Shown here piece after piece: positions 18,459 to 27,065 of a stretch of 64,000 nt of DNA. The stretch covers positions 186,001 through 250,000 of the forward strand of contig CBDANK010000002.1 of assembly GCA_965197565.1 (NCBI GenBank), given 5' to 3'. Source of the stretch: G963667675 sp965197565 (GTDB taxonomy: Bacteria > Chloroflexota > Dehalococcoidia > Lucifugimonadales > UBA3495). How positions within the stretch are numbered: position 1 is the stretch's first letter; each line of letters starts with the position of its first letter. The notes beneath the pieces are model-generated. The model saw nothing but the letters and a program-made list of their open reading frames with translations. It did not search any database and was not told the DNA's origin. A program made the position numbers and the translations under genes.

Positions 18459-19460
18459 TCACACTGGACCGGGGGTTGGGAAGAGTCTGGGAGCGCAAAT
18501 CGTCAGCACTATCTCGGTGGATATGCTCATGGAACGTCCCGAGGGATCGATGCGGGGCGAGACCTCCACCAAGTCCAGAGCTCCAATGGAGTATTCGCTT
18601 AAGACCTGAAGGATCTGGATCATCTGGGTTGGAGTGATGGCGTCATTGACCACGGAGCCGGTCGCCGGGAAAAACCCGGTATCTATAAAGTCTATATCCA
18701 CCGTGAGGTAGATTGCGTCGCAGTCCCGGGCAGCGTGGTCTGCGGCGCGGCGAGCCACTTCTGAAGCGCCCAATTCATGGCAATCATCGCTGGTGAATAT
18801 GACGCCGCCGTTGCGCTTGATGGTGTCAACCGGTTCTCCACTTTGGCCGCTGGGCACGCCGATCCAAGCCATGTTCTGAGTGGAGACTATGTCGATCTCC
18901 GAAATACGGCGTGCGTTGGACCCGTGATTGTATTTACCCCACACCGGGTTGTCATAGCCGAAATCCAGGTGGTGGTCGATATGAATGTAACCGATGCGTG
19001 CGCCAGGGTCGCGTTCCGCGACGGCGCGGCAATAGCCCAACGCCGAGGGATAGCTAACGTAATGGTCGCCACCCAGACAGACGGAGAACCCTCCTCGTTC
19101 AACCACTTGGGATACTCCCTGGGCGATGCTCTCGGTGGTCTTGAGAACATCCGTGGGGTACATGGTGAAATCGCCGACATCCACGAGCTTTTCCGGGGCC
19201 GGCCGGAAGCGCCGGGCGCCCGTTTCAGGATCGATGAGCCCCTGTTCGCCAGCCACTAAAAACCGGTCCGCCGCCAGCAGCGAGCCTTCCCTGATACCCT
19301 TGGGCCCCATGCGCGTGCCAAACCGGCTGGTATGGGTGCTGTCGTGGGGCGCGCCGCTGATGACCACCGCTTCCGCGGGAGTGTCCTGGGGTTGCAGCAG
19401 CGGCGCCCTCAAAAAGCTTGGGAAACCGGCAAAGCTGGGAAGCACCTCGCTTGGCGACAT
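18459..19460 (-). CDS. Arginase/agmatinase family ureohydrolase, metal ligands intact (copy C2)
   Basis: 333-residue binuclear-metal ureohydrolase; last gene of a five-gene run. All six ligand positions are present: H133 in CLGGDHYVSYP; D162, H164 and D166 in IHIDHHLDFG; D255 and D257 in YLTVDIDFID. The middle motif reads DHHLD instead of the usual DAHxD. It is closely similar to the gene at 20559 (shared GGFSVCLGGDHY, YPTDVLKTT, GPKGIRE/GPRGIRE). GGAGG lies before the ATG. The upstream neighbour (19478), 17 bp away, is a ligand-poor paralog. The substrate is unknown: agmatine, guanidinobutyrate, guanidine and related amidines are all handled by this fold. Confidence 0.88.
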   Translation of the reverse strand: MSPSEVLPSFAGFPSFLRAPLLQPQDTPAEAVVISGAPHDSTHTSRFGTRMGPKGIREGSLLAADRFLVAGEQGLIDPETGARRFRPAPEKLVDVGDFTMYPTDVLKTTESIAQGVSQVVERGGFSVCLGGDHYVSYPSALGYCRAVAERDPGARIGYIHIDHHLDFGYDNPVWGKYNHGSNARRISEIDIVSTQNMAWIGVPSGQSGEPVDTIKRNGGVIFTSDDCHELGASEVARRAADHAARDCDAIYLTVDIDFIDTGFFPATGSVVNDAITPTQMIQILQVLSEYSIGALDLVEVSPRIDPSGRSMSISTEIVLTICAPRLFPTPGPV

Positions 19461-19477
19461 GTTTGCCTCCTGGAATT

Positions 19478-20413
19478 CTATACCTCTTCGCTGATCCGGG
19501 GAGTTACGTACCGGTTTACCAGTAACGAGCCGAAACGCTCCCCTGTCTCGTTCTGACCCCCGCTTTCGATGATGGGGTTGAGGCCCACTAGGTCCAAAGC
19601 CCCCGCCTTGCTCCGGGCCAGGATGTCCCCAGCCTTCAAGAGATCGATATTCCGAAGGCCGCGAAAATTGGGGGCGTCAGCACCCGGGACGAACACTCCG
19701 TCGACAACGTTAACGTCGACGCTCACGTACACCGCGTCGCATCCCTCCCCTGCCAACTCCAAAGCCCGCTCGGTCACCGGCTCTATGCCGTCACGTCTGA
19801 TGTCCGAGAGATTGAAAACGTTCAGGTTGAGCTCATCCACCATAGCCAGTTGGCCCTGCGGAACATACCCGTTTACGCCCACCCACACCATGTTGCTGGA
19901 GTCTACTGCGCCCGAGTCCAGGATGCGCTTGGCGGTTGCGCCCCGCCAAACCCCTCCCCACTGGGGGTCCTTGTCTCCCAGGTCCAACTGGCTGGAAAAC
20001 TGGATGTAGCCCACTTTTCCCCCGCTTCGCTCGGTGACCGCATCAAGGAAGCCCTGCACCAAGGGATATGTGATGAAGTGGTCGCCTCCCAATATGACCG
20101 GGGTTACACCCAGTCGGACGATTTCGTACATTTGGCGGCGCAGTTCCGAAGCGGTCTTCGGCCAGTCGAGATGGGCAATGCTCAGGTTCCCCAGGTCAAC
20201 GATCCTGTCCCCGGTATAAGTGTAATAACCGGAGGTTTCCCGGATGGTTATAGGGGCGAACCTGGCCCCCAATCGCGCGGTAGTGGAGAGATCATAAGTA
20301 ACTCCGGCCACCGCCACCATCCCCTCTTTCAGGTCCTCCAACCGGCCGACAGGAGCCCGCATGAAGGTCAGGACCCCGGAAACCCTGGGCAACGGATCAT
20401 TTCTCAGGGGCAT
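19478..20413 (-). CDS. Arginase-fold protein with degraded metal site (copy A2)
   Basis: 311 residues, clearly of the ureohydrolase fold (ILGGDHFITYPLVQGF; GAVDSSNMVWVGV; YVSVDVNVVDG). However, three of six Mn ligands are replaced: the DAHxD motif is SSQLD (S140, Q142, D144), and the last motif has N235 instead of Asp. H112 and D233 remain. It is most like the gene at 21583 (shared YDLSTT/FDLSTT, RETSGYY, GGDHFITYPLVQG, VWRGATA). It probably cannot form the usual binuclear centre. It is followed 17 bp later by an intact paralog, so it may be a structural or regulatory partner. AGAGAAG lies before the ATG. Loss of function is inferred from ligands only. Confidence 0.85.
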   Translation of the reverse strand: MPLRNDPLPRVSGVLTFMRAPVGRLEDLKEGMVAVAGVTYDLSTTARLGARFAPITIRETSGYYTYTGDRIVDLGNLSIAHLDWPKTASELRRQMYEIVRLGVTPVILGGDHFITYPLVQGFLDAVTERSGGKVGYIQFSSQLDLGDKDPQWGGVWRGATAKRILDSGAVDSSNMVWVGVNGYVPQGQLAMVDELNLNVFNLSDIRRDGIEPVTERALELAGEGCDAVYVSVDVNVVDGVFVPGADAPNFRGLRNIDLLKAGDILARSKAGALDLVGLNPIIESGGQNETGERFGSLLVNRYVTPRISEEV

Positions 20414-20558
20414 CAGTACTTCTCTTAGTATAAAAATCGGGTTTTCATTCTTTTACTCGGCCTCCGCAAGGCCATGGAAAATCCCGCGACTGTGCGGCCT
20501 TTTCAGGCTGGGTCCTGGGCTTGCTGCAAGCGAGGCGAAACCCATGAGACCGAGCGGG

Positions 20559-21560
20559 TTACAACTGCTCGACTCGGAACAAACGGCGGAGCAAAAAATG
20601 GATGATGCCATTGACAGCGTAGTGTGGGCTGCGCTGCGCCACATCCATGGGGGCGGTCACTTCGTTGACGTCCATAGCGCCGATGGGATACTTGGACAGC
20701 TCCTCCAGCAGAAGCATAATCGCGGAGGGCGAAACGGCGCCCATGGTGACCGAGCCCGTACCGGGTGACAAGCCCGCGTCGATTACGTCGATGTCGAAGG
20801 TCATATAGACGAAGTCGCAACCGTTGCTGGCCCACTCCCCGGCCTGCCGGCCAACCTCCGCCGGCCCCAATCGGTGCAGGTCCTCGCTGGTGAAGATGGT
20901 GCCCCCCATTTTGCGTATGTATTGCACCGCCTCCAGGTTGCACGGTCCCTGTATACCGATCCAGACCATATTGGGATGGCTCACCACGTCCAGTTCCGAA
21001 GTCAGACGAGCATTGGTCCCATTATTGTACCTGGATACACCTTCCGGACCCATGTTGAAGTCCAGATGCCCGTCGATATGAATGTAGCCCACTTTTACTC
21101 CGGGGTTGTTTTCGGCAACGGCGCGGCAGAAGCCCAAGCAGGAAGGATACTCTATATAGTGGTCGCCGCCGAGACAGACGGAGAAACCGCCCCGCTTGGT
21201 AATCTCGTACACCCCGCCGGCAATGCTGTCGGTGGTCTTGAGGACATCGGTGGGATAGACCGGCCAGTCGCCAACATCGATTAAAGCGCCGCCATTGGGG
21301 ATCAAGTGGAGCCCTCTATCTACATCGGCGAAACCTTCTCTGCCCGCAATAGCCAGTTTCTCCGCCATAGCCAGCGACGCCTCGCGTATGCCTCTGGGAC
21401 CTTCCCGGGCGAACCGTCCACCACTATAAGGAGCGCCGTTGACAGCGACCACTCCCTGAGCCACTTGGTCCAACGCGGCCGGAGGAACACCCATGAATGT
21501 AGAGACGCCCGCTAGAAGTGATGGCGCTTCTGCGTCGATTGTCACGGTTACCTCACTCAA
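20559..21560 (-). CDS. Arginase/agmatinase family ureohydrolase, metal ligands intact (copy C1)
   Basis: 333 residues with the full ligand set: H134 (CLGGDHYIEYP), D163/H165/D167 (IHIDGHLDFN) and D256/D258 (YMTFDIDVID). The DGHLD form of the middle motif is unusual but keeps the ligands. Its nearest relative in the window is the gene at 18459. The upstream gene on this strand (21583) is a ligand-poor paralog 22 bp away, repeating the degenerate-then-intact order seen at 19478/18459. A 145-bp gap follows it before the next gene, so the cluster may be two transcription units. Substrate unknown. Confidence 0.88.
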   Translation of the reverse strand: MSEVTVTIDAEAPSLLAGVSTFMGVPPAALDQVAQGVVAVNGAPYSGGRFAREGPRGIREASLAMAEKLAIAGREGFADVDRGLHLIPNGGALIDVGDWPVYPTDVLKTTDSIAGGVYEITKRGGFSVCLGGDHYIEYPSCLGFCRAVAENNPGVKVGYIHIDGHLDFNMGPEGVSRYNNGTNARLTSELDVVSHPNMVWIGIQGPCNLEAVQYIRKMGGTIFTSEDLHRLGPAEVGRQAGEWASNGCDFVYMTFDIDVIDAGLSPGTGSVTMGAVSPSAIMLLLEELSKYPIGAMDVNEVTAPMDVAQRSPHYAVNGIIHFLLRRLFRVEQL

Positions 21561-21582
21561 GCTACTCTGATGCGGCTAGTGG

Positions 21583-22635
21583 TTAGCTGTCAGGCTCCAC
21601 CTGCGCCGGCCGCGGTCTCTCCCGCAGAGTGGAGTCGAGGGGCAGAGATTTGAGTCCTTCTTTCCGGATGTGGGGCCAGATGAACCGGAAAGCCAGCCAG
21701 GCCCCGAAGCGCTCCGCTGTCTCGGAAAGGAGTTCCAACAACGGATTAGCGCCGACGATATCCATAGCTCCAACATTGCCTTGGGCCAGCATGTCCACGG
21801 CCAGTAGCAACTCCACGTTGGACATGCCCCGGAAGTTAGTCCCGGCGGCGCCAGGCGCGTTTCCGCCGTCAACAACGTCGTAATCCACGCTGGCATAGAT
21901 GCTGTCGCAGCCATCGCCGGCTATCTTTAGGGCCTCCTCCATCACCCGTCTGATCCCATCCCGGCGTATATCCTCCAAGGAAAACACCCGAAGCCCCATC
22001 TCTTGAGCGAACGCCAGTTCCTTTTGCGGCTGGTAGCCCTTCACCCCAATCCAGACCATATTGCCAGGGTCCACTGTTCCCGTCTCCAGGATTCGACGCG
22101 CCGTAGCCCCTCGCCAGACCTTCCCCCAGAGAGGATCGCTGTATCCCAGGTCCAGCCCGCCGGAGAACTGGATGTATCCCACCTTTTTCCCGCCGCGGGC
22201 CACGATAGCATCTCGATACCCTTGGACCAGAGGATAGGTGATGAAGTGGTCTCCCCCCAAGACGAGTATTATGGGTCCACGGCTGGCTATATCGGTCATC
22301 TGACGGCGCAGCGCCGCCTCCGTCTTCGGCCACTCCAAGGGGTACACGTTCATGTCGCTGAGGTCCAGTAACTTGGACTTGTCCGCCGTCTCCAACACTT
22401 CTCCAGTAGTGATTTCAACGGTCCCTTCCAGATAGCGGCCGTAATAGCCGGAGGTCTCCCGGACCTTTACCGGTGTCCAGCGGGCGCCTACGCGCCCCGT
22501 GGTGGACAGGTCAAAGCTCACTCCGACGACAGCGATCATACCCTCTTTCAGGTCTTCCACGTCGCCCAAGGAGGCTCCCAGAAAGGTCAGAATTCCTTCC
22601 GGGGTTGGCTTTGGTTCCTGTCTCGGCTCCACCAT
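21583..22635 (-). CDS. Arginase-fold protein with degraded metal site (copy A1)
   Basis: 350 residues from the ATG at 22635, chosen because GAGGAGA lies about 6 bp upstream; the open frame could extend to 22668 and overlap the upstream gene. The fold is clear (VLGGDHFITYPLVQGY, MVWIGVKGY, YASVDYDVVDGG). The middle motif is SGGLD (S158, G160, D162), losing the Asp and His ligands, while H130, D251 and D253 remain. It carries an insertion around residues 67-90 compared with its sister at 19478. It is probably unable to bind two metals normally. It sits between a second degenerate paralog (22661) and the intact one at 20559. Confidence 0.85.
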   Translation of the reverse strand: MVEPRQEPKPTPEGILTFLGASLGDVEDLKEGMIAVVGVSFDLSTTGRVGARWTPVKVRETSGYYGRYLEGTVEITTGEVLETADKSKLLDLSDMNVYPLEWPKTEAALRRQMTDIASRGPIILVLGGDHFITYPLVQGYRDAIVARGGKKVGYIQFSGGLDLGYSDPLWGKVWRGATARRILETGTVDPGNMVWIGVKGYQPQKELAFAQEMGLRVFSLEDIRRDGIRRVMEEALKIAGDGCDSIYASVDYDVVDGGNAPGAAGTNFRGMSNVELLLAVDMLAQGNVGAMDIVGANPLLELLSETAERFGAWLAFRFIWPHIRKEGLKSLPLDSTLRERPRPAQVEPDS

Positions 22636-22660
22636 CGAACTCTCCTCTAAGTGAAGACCA

Positions 22661-23635
22661 TTAAGCAAAGACCTTGGGTGCGATAAGCTCGATGGCGGCC
22701 TCAGCAGCGAGCCGCGTGGTGCGTCCCGCCGGGTCTAGGGGGGGAGCAACCTCCACTAGGTCCAGAGCGCCAACCTTTGGGTCCTGAAGAGCCCGTATAA
22801 GTTCCAGCAACTCTTCCGGCATCAATCCCCCCACCACCACGTCGCCCCTACCGGGGGCATAGCCGGAGTCTACGACCCCGATATCCAGACTTATGTAAAT
22901 GGAATCACAACCTCGGCCAGCCACTTCAACGGCGCGGCGGGCGGCGTTGGCTAGGCCCTCTTCCCTGAGCGAGCGCACAGTAACCACGGTGGCGCCGATA
23001 CCTTGGGCCATCTCCCACTCGGCGTAAGGCAGAAACCCGTGCAGCCCCAGCCAGGCGATATTAGCGGGGTCCAACGCCTTGCTTTCGACCAAGCGGCGCA
23101 AGGCGGCCCCGTGCCAGTATGTACCCCACAGGGGATGCTGGTCAGCCAAGTCAAGGGAGCCGGCAAGCTGGATGAGGCCCGCTTTTTTCCCTTGCTCCTT
23201 CAAGCCTTGGGCGAAGCCTTGAAATAGTGGATAGGTGACGTAATGGTCCCCTCCCAGAATCACCGGGAAGGCGCTCCGGCCCACGATGGATCTCACAGCC
23301 TCCCGCAACGCCTCCTCGGTCCGGCCCAAGTCTGTGGGATAGACTGCCAGATCGCCCAGGTCCGCCAGGCCGGAGCTATCCGACCAAGTGAGGGTGTGCC
23401 CAGTGAGCACGTCCACCACTGTGCCCGCGCTCTGTACGCTATAAATGAAATCCACGCTGGCTTCCCGTATACCTCGGGGGCCTTGGCGGACTCCTTGGCG
23501 CGAGCTGGAGGTCCCATCATGGGGCACGCCCAGCACAGCCACGTCACCGGGTTCTAACTCGCCGATAGTCTTTTGCTGTGCCCGAGCAAAGGTATGAATT
23601 CCCGCATAGGGCACCTGAGTACCGCGTTGAAACAT
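22661..23635 (-). CDS. Arginase-fold protein with degraded metal site (copy B)
   Basis: 324 residues, the first gene of the cluster, with GGGGGCGGGAAG before the ATG. The family motifs are ILGGDHYVTYPLFQG (H131), LIQLAGSLDLA (A158, S160, D162 replacing the DAHxD ligands) and YISLDIGVVDS (D251, but G253). Three of six ligands are gone. Its N-terminus (PHDGTSSSRQGVRQGPRGIRE) resembles the intact members, whereas its centre resembles the degenerate ones, so it is a third lineage. The 456-bp region upstream should hold the cluster promoter and also contains a MITE. Confidence 0.84.
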   Translation of the reverse strand: MFQRGTQVPYAGIHTFARAQQKTIGELEPGDVAVLGVPHDGTSSSRQGVRQGPRGIREASVDFIYSVQSAGTVVDVLTGHTLTWSDSSGLADLGDLAVYPTDLGRTEEALREAVRSIVGRSAFPVILGGDHYVTYPLFQGFAQGLKEQGKKAGLIQLAGSLDLADQHPLWGTYWHGAALRRLVESKALDPANIAWLGLHGFLPYAEWEMAQGIGATVVTVRSLREEGLANAARRAVEVAGRGCDSIYISLDIGVVDSGYAPGRGDVVVGGLMPEELLELIRALQDPKVGALDLVEVAPPLDPAGRTTRLAAEAAIELIAPKVFA

Positions 23636-24091
23636 CTTCCCGCCCCCAAGAGAAGGGACTTTTAATACACGCCAGTAGGGTGTTTTAGTTCCTGGGAAAT
23701 GATGGGAGACAAACCGACCGAATAACCACCGTCATGTGGTCTAAACAGTCAAAGGTTGGGCTGATTATTAGCCTATGCGCCTTCCGTGTCAAGAGCAGCC
23801 CACTCATTTGTAACTGTTCAGACTTGTGGTGTTGGATAGTAAGTGACGCCGGGGTGGGGAGAAGCCAGGTTTTTTTATCTCAGGGCCATTGTGAGCCATT
23901 CTGAGCCATTGGCCTGGGTGGCGGGATAGATTAGGCAAGGCGGTGATAGCTGCCTGTTAATAGCATAGGGAGTGGTCACCGGAAGTGGCAAGGAGGAAGT
24001 GTCGGAAGTTTAACACTAACGGGGAGGCCCCCGGACAATAACGCTGCAAAACTGCCTTCAATTGCTAGGCCCCCACTCTGAACAGTTACAC
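23636..24091. other. Intergenic region between ureohydrolase cluster and GMC gene
   Basis: 456 bp without a gene. Most of it (23810-24089) is a MITE. The remaining 170 bp next to the ureohydrolase start is AT-richer and probably carries that operon's promoter; I did not find a convincing -35/-10 pair. Confidence 0.5.
23810..24089. mobile_element. MITE with 13-bp perfect inverted repeats and 8-bp target duplication (IS66-like ends)
   Basis: GTAACTGTTCAGA (23810-23822) and its exact complement TCTGAACAGTTAC (24077-24089) bound a 280-bp element with no transposase. ACTCATTT is directly repeated on both sides (23802-23809 and 24090-24097); identity extends to CACTCATTTG if shorter termini are assumed. 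Ends starting GTAA and 8-bp duplications are characteristic of IS66-family elements. Inside is a small run of GAGCCATT repeats near 23890-23910. The insertion is 2 bp beyond the stop codon of the GMC gene, and that stop lies within the duplicated target. Confidence 0.85.
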
Positions 24092-25636
24092 TCATTTGCC
24101 TTCTTTGATGAAGTCCGCCATTTTCTCAGCGATCATGATGGTGGTGGCGTTGGTATTGGCCCTGATGCAGTCCGGCATGACCGACGCGTCGACAACCCTG
24201 AGGCTTTGCAGACCGTGCACCTTGCCATACTGATCGACCACCGCCATTGGGTCGCTGGCAGGACCCATCTTGCAGGTGCATGAAATATGATGCGAAGTCC
24301 CGATGTGTTTCATTAGCCAGGCGTCCAAGGCTTCATCGGAGTCCAATTCATCATCCGTGGGAGTTATCCGCTCCACTATCAACTCTCGCATTGCGGGATG
24401 TTCAGCCACTTTTGCCGCTAATCGAATCCCTTCCCGCATCCGCTCCCTATCGAAAGGGTCATCCAGGTAGCGGTAATCCAGGAGAGGCTGCACCGCGGGG
24501 TCGCTGGAGGCCAGCTTAAGCTCTCCTGATCCCAGGGCCAGTTGAATACCAGCACTGATGCCCAAGTAGTTGTCGTCGGCGTCAGGCTCAAAAGAGAGGG
24601 GTCCAAGCTCACTGGTCAACAACATAGGGCTGATAATCATGTCGCTTTTGAGGTGGGACCCCTCCGCTGTGTACCGAGTACACACCTGGAATGCCGGCGT
24701 CTGCAAATCAAGCCTCTTGCCTCTTGCTTTATAGACCACAGCCGCACTGGGATGGTCCCTGAGGTTTTGTCCTACCCCTGGAAGGTCGCGAACCAATGGA
24801 ATAGCGAACTCGGCCAGATGGGCACTGGGTCCCACGCCGGAAAGCAGCAACAAATGGGGTGACGCGACGGCGCCGCCGGATAAAATAATCTGTTCGGCCT
24901 CGACAACAAACGCTTCACCCCCGCTTTCCACCTCTATGCCCACCGCCCGCAGACCGTCGAAGAGGACTCTTCTAGCCGCAGCATTCGCTTTAATAGTGAG
25001 ATTTAGGCGGTGTCTGGCCAAGTTCAAATAAGCCAATGCCATGCTGATGCGAACGCCGTCTATGTGATTCCGGGGTCTCGGTCCTACACCCTCTGATTCC
25101 GGGTGATTTTGGTCTGTGTCCTCGGGGAATCCCGCCGCTACACTAGCCTCGAAGAACGCTCTTGCAACGGGCTCCCACTTTTCCCGGGGGTCGCGTCTCA
25201 CCGGTACGGGCCCGTCGGTGCCGTGAAAATCTCCGGCGTAGTCATGGTCGGTTTCCATTTTGCGAAAGTATGGTAGAACCTCGGTGAATGCCCACTCGGC
25301 ATTACCCAGAGCGGCCCAGGAATCATAATCGTCGGGAATGCCCCTATAGAAGACTTGGCCGTTTACTGCGCTGGAGCCGCCGGTGGCTTTCCCTCTGGGA
25401 ATCTGGAGGCTTGGTTGCTGGTGAGTCGCTCTTGCAATGTAGCCCCAGTTGTGCGGCCCATACCCGGAGTAGTAATCGTTGTTGCCCAATTTCAAATCGT
25501 CCGGTAAATGCTCGAAATCAGGATAATCGGGCCCAGCCTCCAGCAACAGCACGGACCGGCTAGGGTCCTCGGATAGGCGGGTGGCCAAAACACATCCCGC
25601 CGAGCCTGCGCCTACTATGACTATGTCGTATTTCAC
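24092..25636 (-). CDS. GMC-family FAD oxidoreductase (choline dehydrogenase-like)
   Basis: 514 residues from a GTG at 25636, chosen because TGGAGGGG lies just upstream, KYDIVIVGAGSAGCVLATRL begins immediately, and a promoter (25701-25728) lies inside the longer open frame. GMC signatures are present: IPRGKATGGSSAVNGQVFYRG (PS00623) near residue 75 and ILSGGAVASPHLLLLSGVGP (PS00624). C-terminal catalytic His is in GTSHHISCTCKMG, followed by VVDASVMPDCIRANTNAT. These enzymes oxidise alcohols such as choline, glucose or polyethylene glycol. It may oxidise a substrate related to the nearby catabolic genes, but the specificity is unknown. It is transcribed toward the MITE. Confidence 0.9.
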   Translation of the reverse strand: MKYDIVIVGAGSAGCVLATRLSEDPSRSVLLLEAGPDYPDFEHLPDDLKLGNNDYYSGYGPHNWGYIARATHQQPSLQIPRGKATGGSSAVNGQVFYRGIPDDYDSWAALGNAEWAFTEVLPYFRKMETDHDYAGDFHGTDGPVPVRRDPREKWEPVARAFFEASVAAGFPEDTDQNHPESEGVGPRPRNHIDGVRISMALAYLNLARHRLNLTIKANAAARRVLFDGLRAVGIEVESGGEAFVVEAEQIILSGGAVASPHLLLLSGVGPSAHLAEFAIPLVRDLPGVGQNLRDHPSAAVVYKARGKRLDLQTPAFQVCTRYTAEGSHLKSDMIISPMLLTSELGPLSFEPDADDNYLGISAGIQLALGSGELKLASSDPAVQPLLDYRYLDDPFDRERMREGIRLAAKVAEHPAMRELIVERITPTDDELDSDEALDAWLMKHIGTSHHISCTCKMGPASDPMAVVDQYGKVHGLQSLRVVDASVMPDCIRANTNATTIMIAEKMADFIKEGK

Positions 25637-25700
25637 CTCGCCCCTCCAAACAGTAAACATGAGGGAATATCGAGCCTTGGCTCGCCTGTTGATGCAAACC

Positions 25701-25728
25701 AGTTTAGCCTTGGCAAAGGAGTTGTCAA
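25701..25728 (-). promoter_or_regulatory. Sigma70-type promoter for the GMC oxidoreductase
   Basis: On the minus strand, a perfect TTGACA (25728-25723) is followed after 16 bp by TAAACT (25706-25701). Transcription would start near 25694, about 58 nt before the GTG. This helps rule out the longer open frame that begins at 25732. A TATAAT at 25755-25760 on the plus strand may serve the divergent aminotransferase gene. Confidence 0.55.
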
Positions 25729-25797
25729 CCAATAATCGAGTCCATCCTATTTGCTATAATTAGCGTCGCCAGTGAGATACTTTGTTCGAGTAATGAC

Positions 25798-26991
25798 GTG
25801 AAAGAAGCGAAACGAATGCAAGGGTTACCTAGAATCGGTCTTGACATTATGGGGGACCAAGCCGATGAGCGGCAGGGGGCCTACCGGCTGGAGAACGCCG
25901 ACAGCGATATCCCTCCACCAGCCCACGTCATTCAAGCAACCCGGGACGCTATTGGCAAAGACGAGTACAATAGCTGGCTTCCCCTCGTAGGCTTGCGAGA
26001 GCTACGCGCTGCGGTTACTCATCGGCTCAAGAAGGACGAAGGGCTGAACTACGAATGGCAGACCGAAGTCATCATCACCAACGGCATTCAAGAGGGATTG
26101 TTATCCACCTTTCTGGCGTTGTTGGATCCAGGCGACGAAGTCATCAGCCCAGAGCCGGCGTACTCGGGCATCATCAACCGCATCCGCTTGGCCCACGGCG
26201 TGCCCCGATTCGTGCCGCTGTTGGAATCGAGAGGGTGGCAACTGGATATAGACGAGTTACATCGCCAGGTCAGCAACCGCACCAAAGCTATTGTCATCAA
26301 TAGCACCAACATGCCCACCGGAAAGGTGTTCACTGCCGAGGAAGTGGATGCCATCGCAGCCCTGGCTGAGGAGCGAAACCTATGGGTGGTCGACGACCGG
26401 GCGGGGGGCCAGATGGTCTTTGAGGGCACCGAGGTTCAAAATATAGCAGCCAGGCCGGGTATGCGGGAGCGCAGCATCATCCTGGGAGGTGTCTCCAAGG
26501 ACTTTAACCTCACCGCTTGGCGGACCGGCTGGGCGGTCGCCCCCAAGGAGATCATCGAACACATAGGCAAGGCTCACATGTACAACGGCACACTCACCGG
26601 CGCCTTTCAACAGGCCGGAGTGATTGCGCTGCTCAACGATGAATCGGCTTGGGATGCGGACAGGCGAATGCGCATCGCCCTGTTGCAAGAACGGGCCGGC
26701 GTAGTCGCCAACGGATTGAACTCCATTGATGGCCTCTCTTGTGTCCCGGCTCAAGGCGGCTGGTGGCTATTGCTGGACCACCGGGCCGTCGAACCTGACG
26801 CGGAGAAGTTCGCCCAATACCTGCTTGACGAGGCCAACGTGGCGGTGACCCCCATGACCACTTGGGGGCCCTCTACCGCCAGGGGACACGTGCGGATCAT
26901 CTTTTCCAACGAGCCTATCAATCGCTTGCGGGAAGCCGTACACAGGATCGGTGAAAGCGTAAAAAAGCTTAGTGCCGGCCCTCCGAACTAA
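25798..26991 (+). CDS. PLP-dependent aminotransferase, class I/II
   Basis: Fold-type I aminotransferase of 397 residues. Family landmarks: YNSWLPLVGLRELRAAV (substrate/N-terminal region), ITNGIQEGLLSTFLALLDPGD, NSTNMPTGKVF (the Asn that contacts PLP), VVDDRAGGQMVF, and GGVSKDFNLTAWRTGW with the Schiff-base Lys in SKD. The C-terminal Arg occurs in ARGHVRIIFSN. The Asp of the usual DE(x)Y motif is present but the following residues are DRAG, an uncommon variation. The start is GTG at 25798; the ATG at 25819 is an alternative. The substrate is unknown, possibly aspartate or a similar amino acid. It converges on the amidohydrolase at 27066. Confidence 0.86.
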   Translation: MKEAKRMQGLPRIGLDIMGDQADERQGAYRLENADSDIPPPAHVIQATRDAIGKDEYNSWLPLVGLRELRAAVTHRLKKDEGLNYEWQTEVIITNGIQEGLLSTFLALLDPGDEVISPEPAYSGIINRIRLAHGVPRFVPLLESRGWQLDIDELHRQVSNRTKAIVINSTNMPTGKVFTAEEVDAIAALAEERNLWVVDDRAGGQMVFEGTEVQNIAARPGMRERSIILGGVSKDFNLTAWRTGWAVAPKEIIEHIGKAHMYNGTLTGAFQQAGVIALLNDESAWDADRRMRIALLQERAGVVANGLNSIDGLSCVPAQGGWWLLLDHRAVEPDAEKFAQYLLDEANVAVTPMTTWGPSTARGHVRIIFSNEPINRLREAVHRIGESVKKLSAGPPN

Positions 26992-27033
26992 CCCTGAGTT
27001 TCTCAGCCACCCGCCCAATGGAGACTAAACGAC

Positions 27034-27054
27034 CCGCAGGGCTCCGCCCTACGG
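27034..27054. terminator. Hairpin between convergent aminotransferase and amidohydrolase genes
   Basis: CCGCAGGGC (27034-27042) and GCCCTACGG (27046-27054) form a stem with one mismatch and a TCC loop. Its place between two convergent stop codons suggests a bidirectional terminator, although there are no T tracts. Confidence 0.4.
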
Positions 27055-27065
27055 CGTGATAGCTG

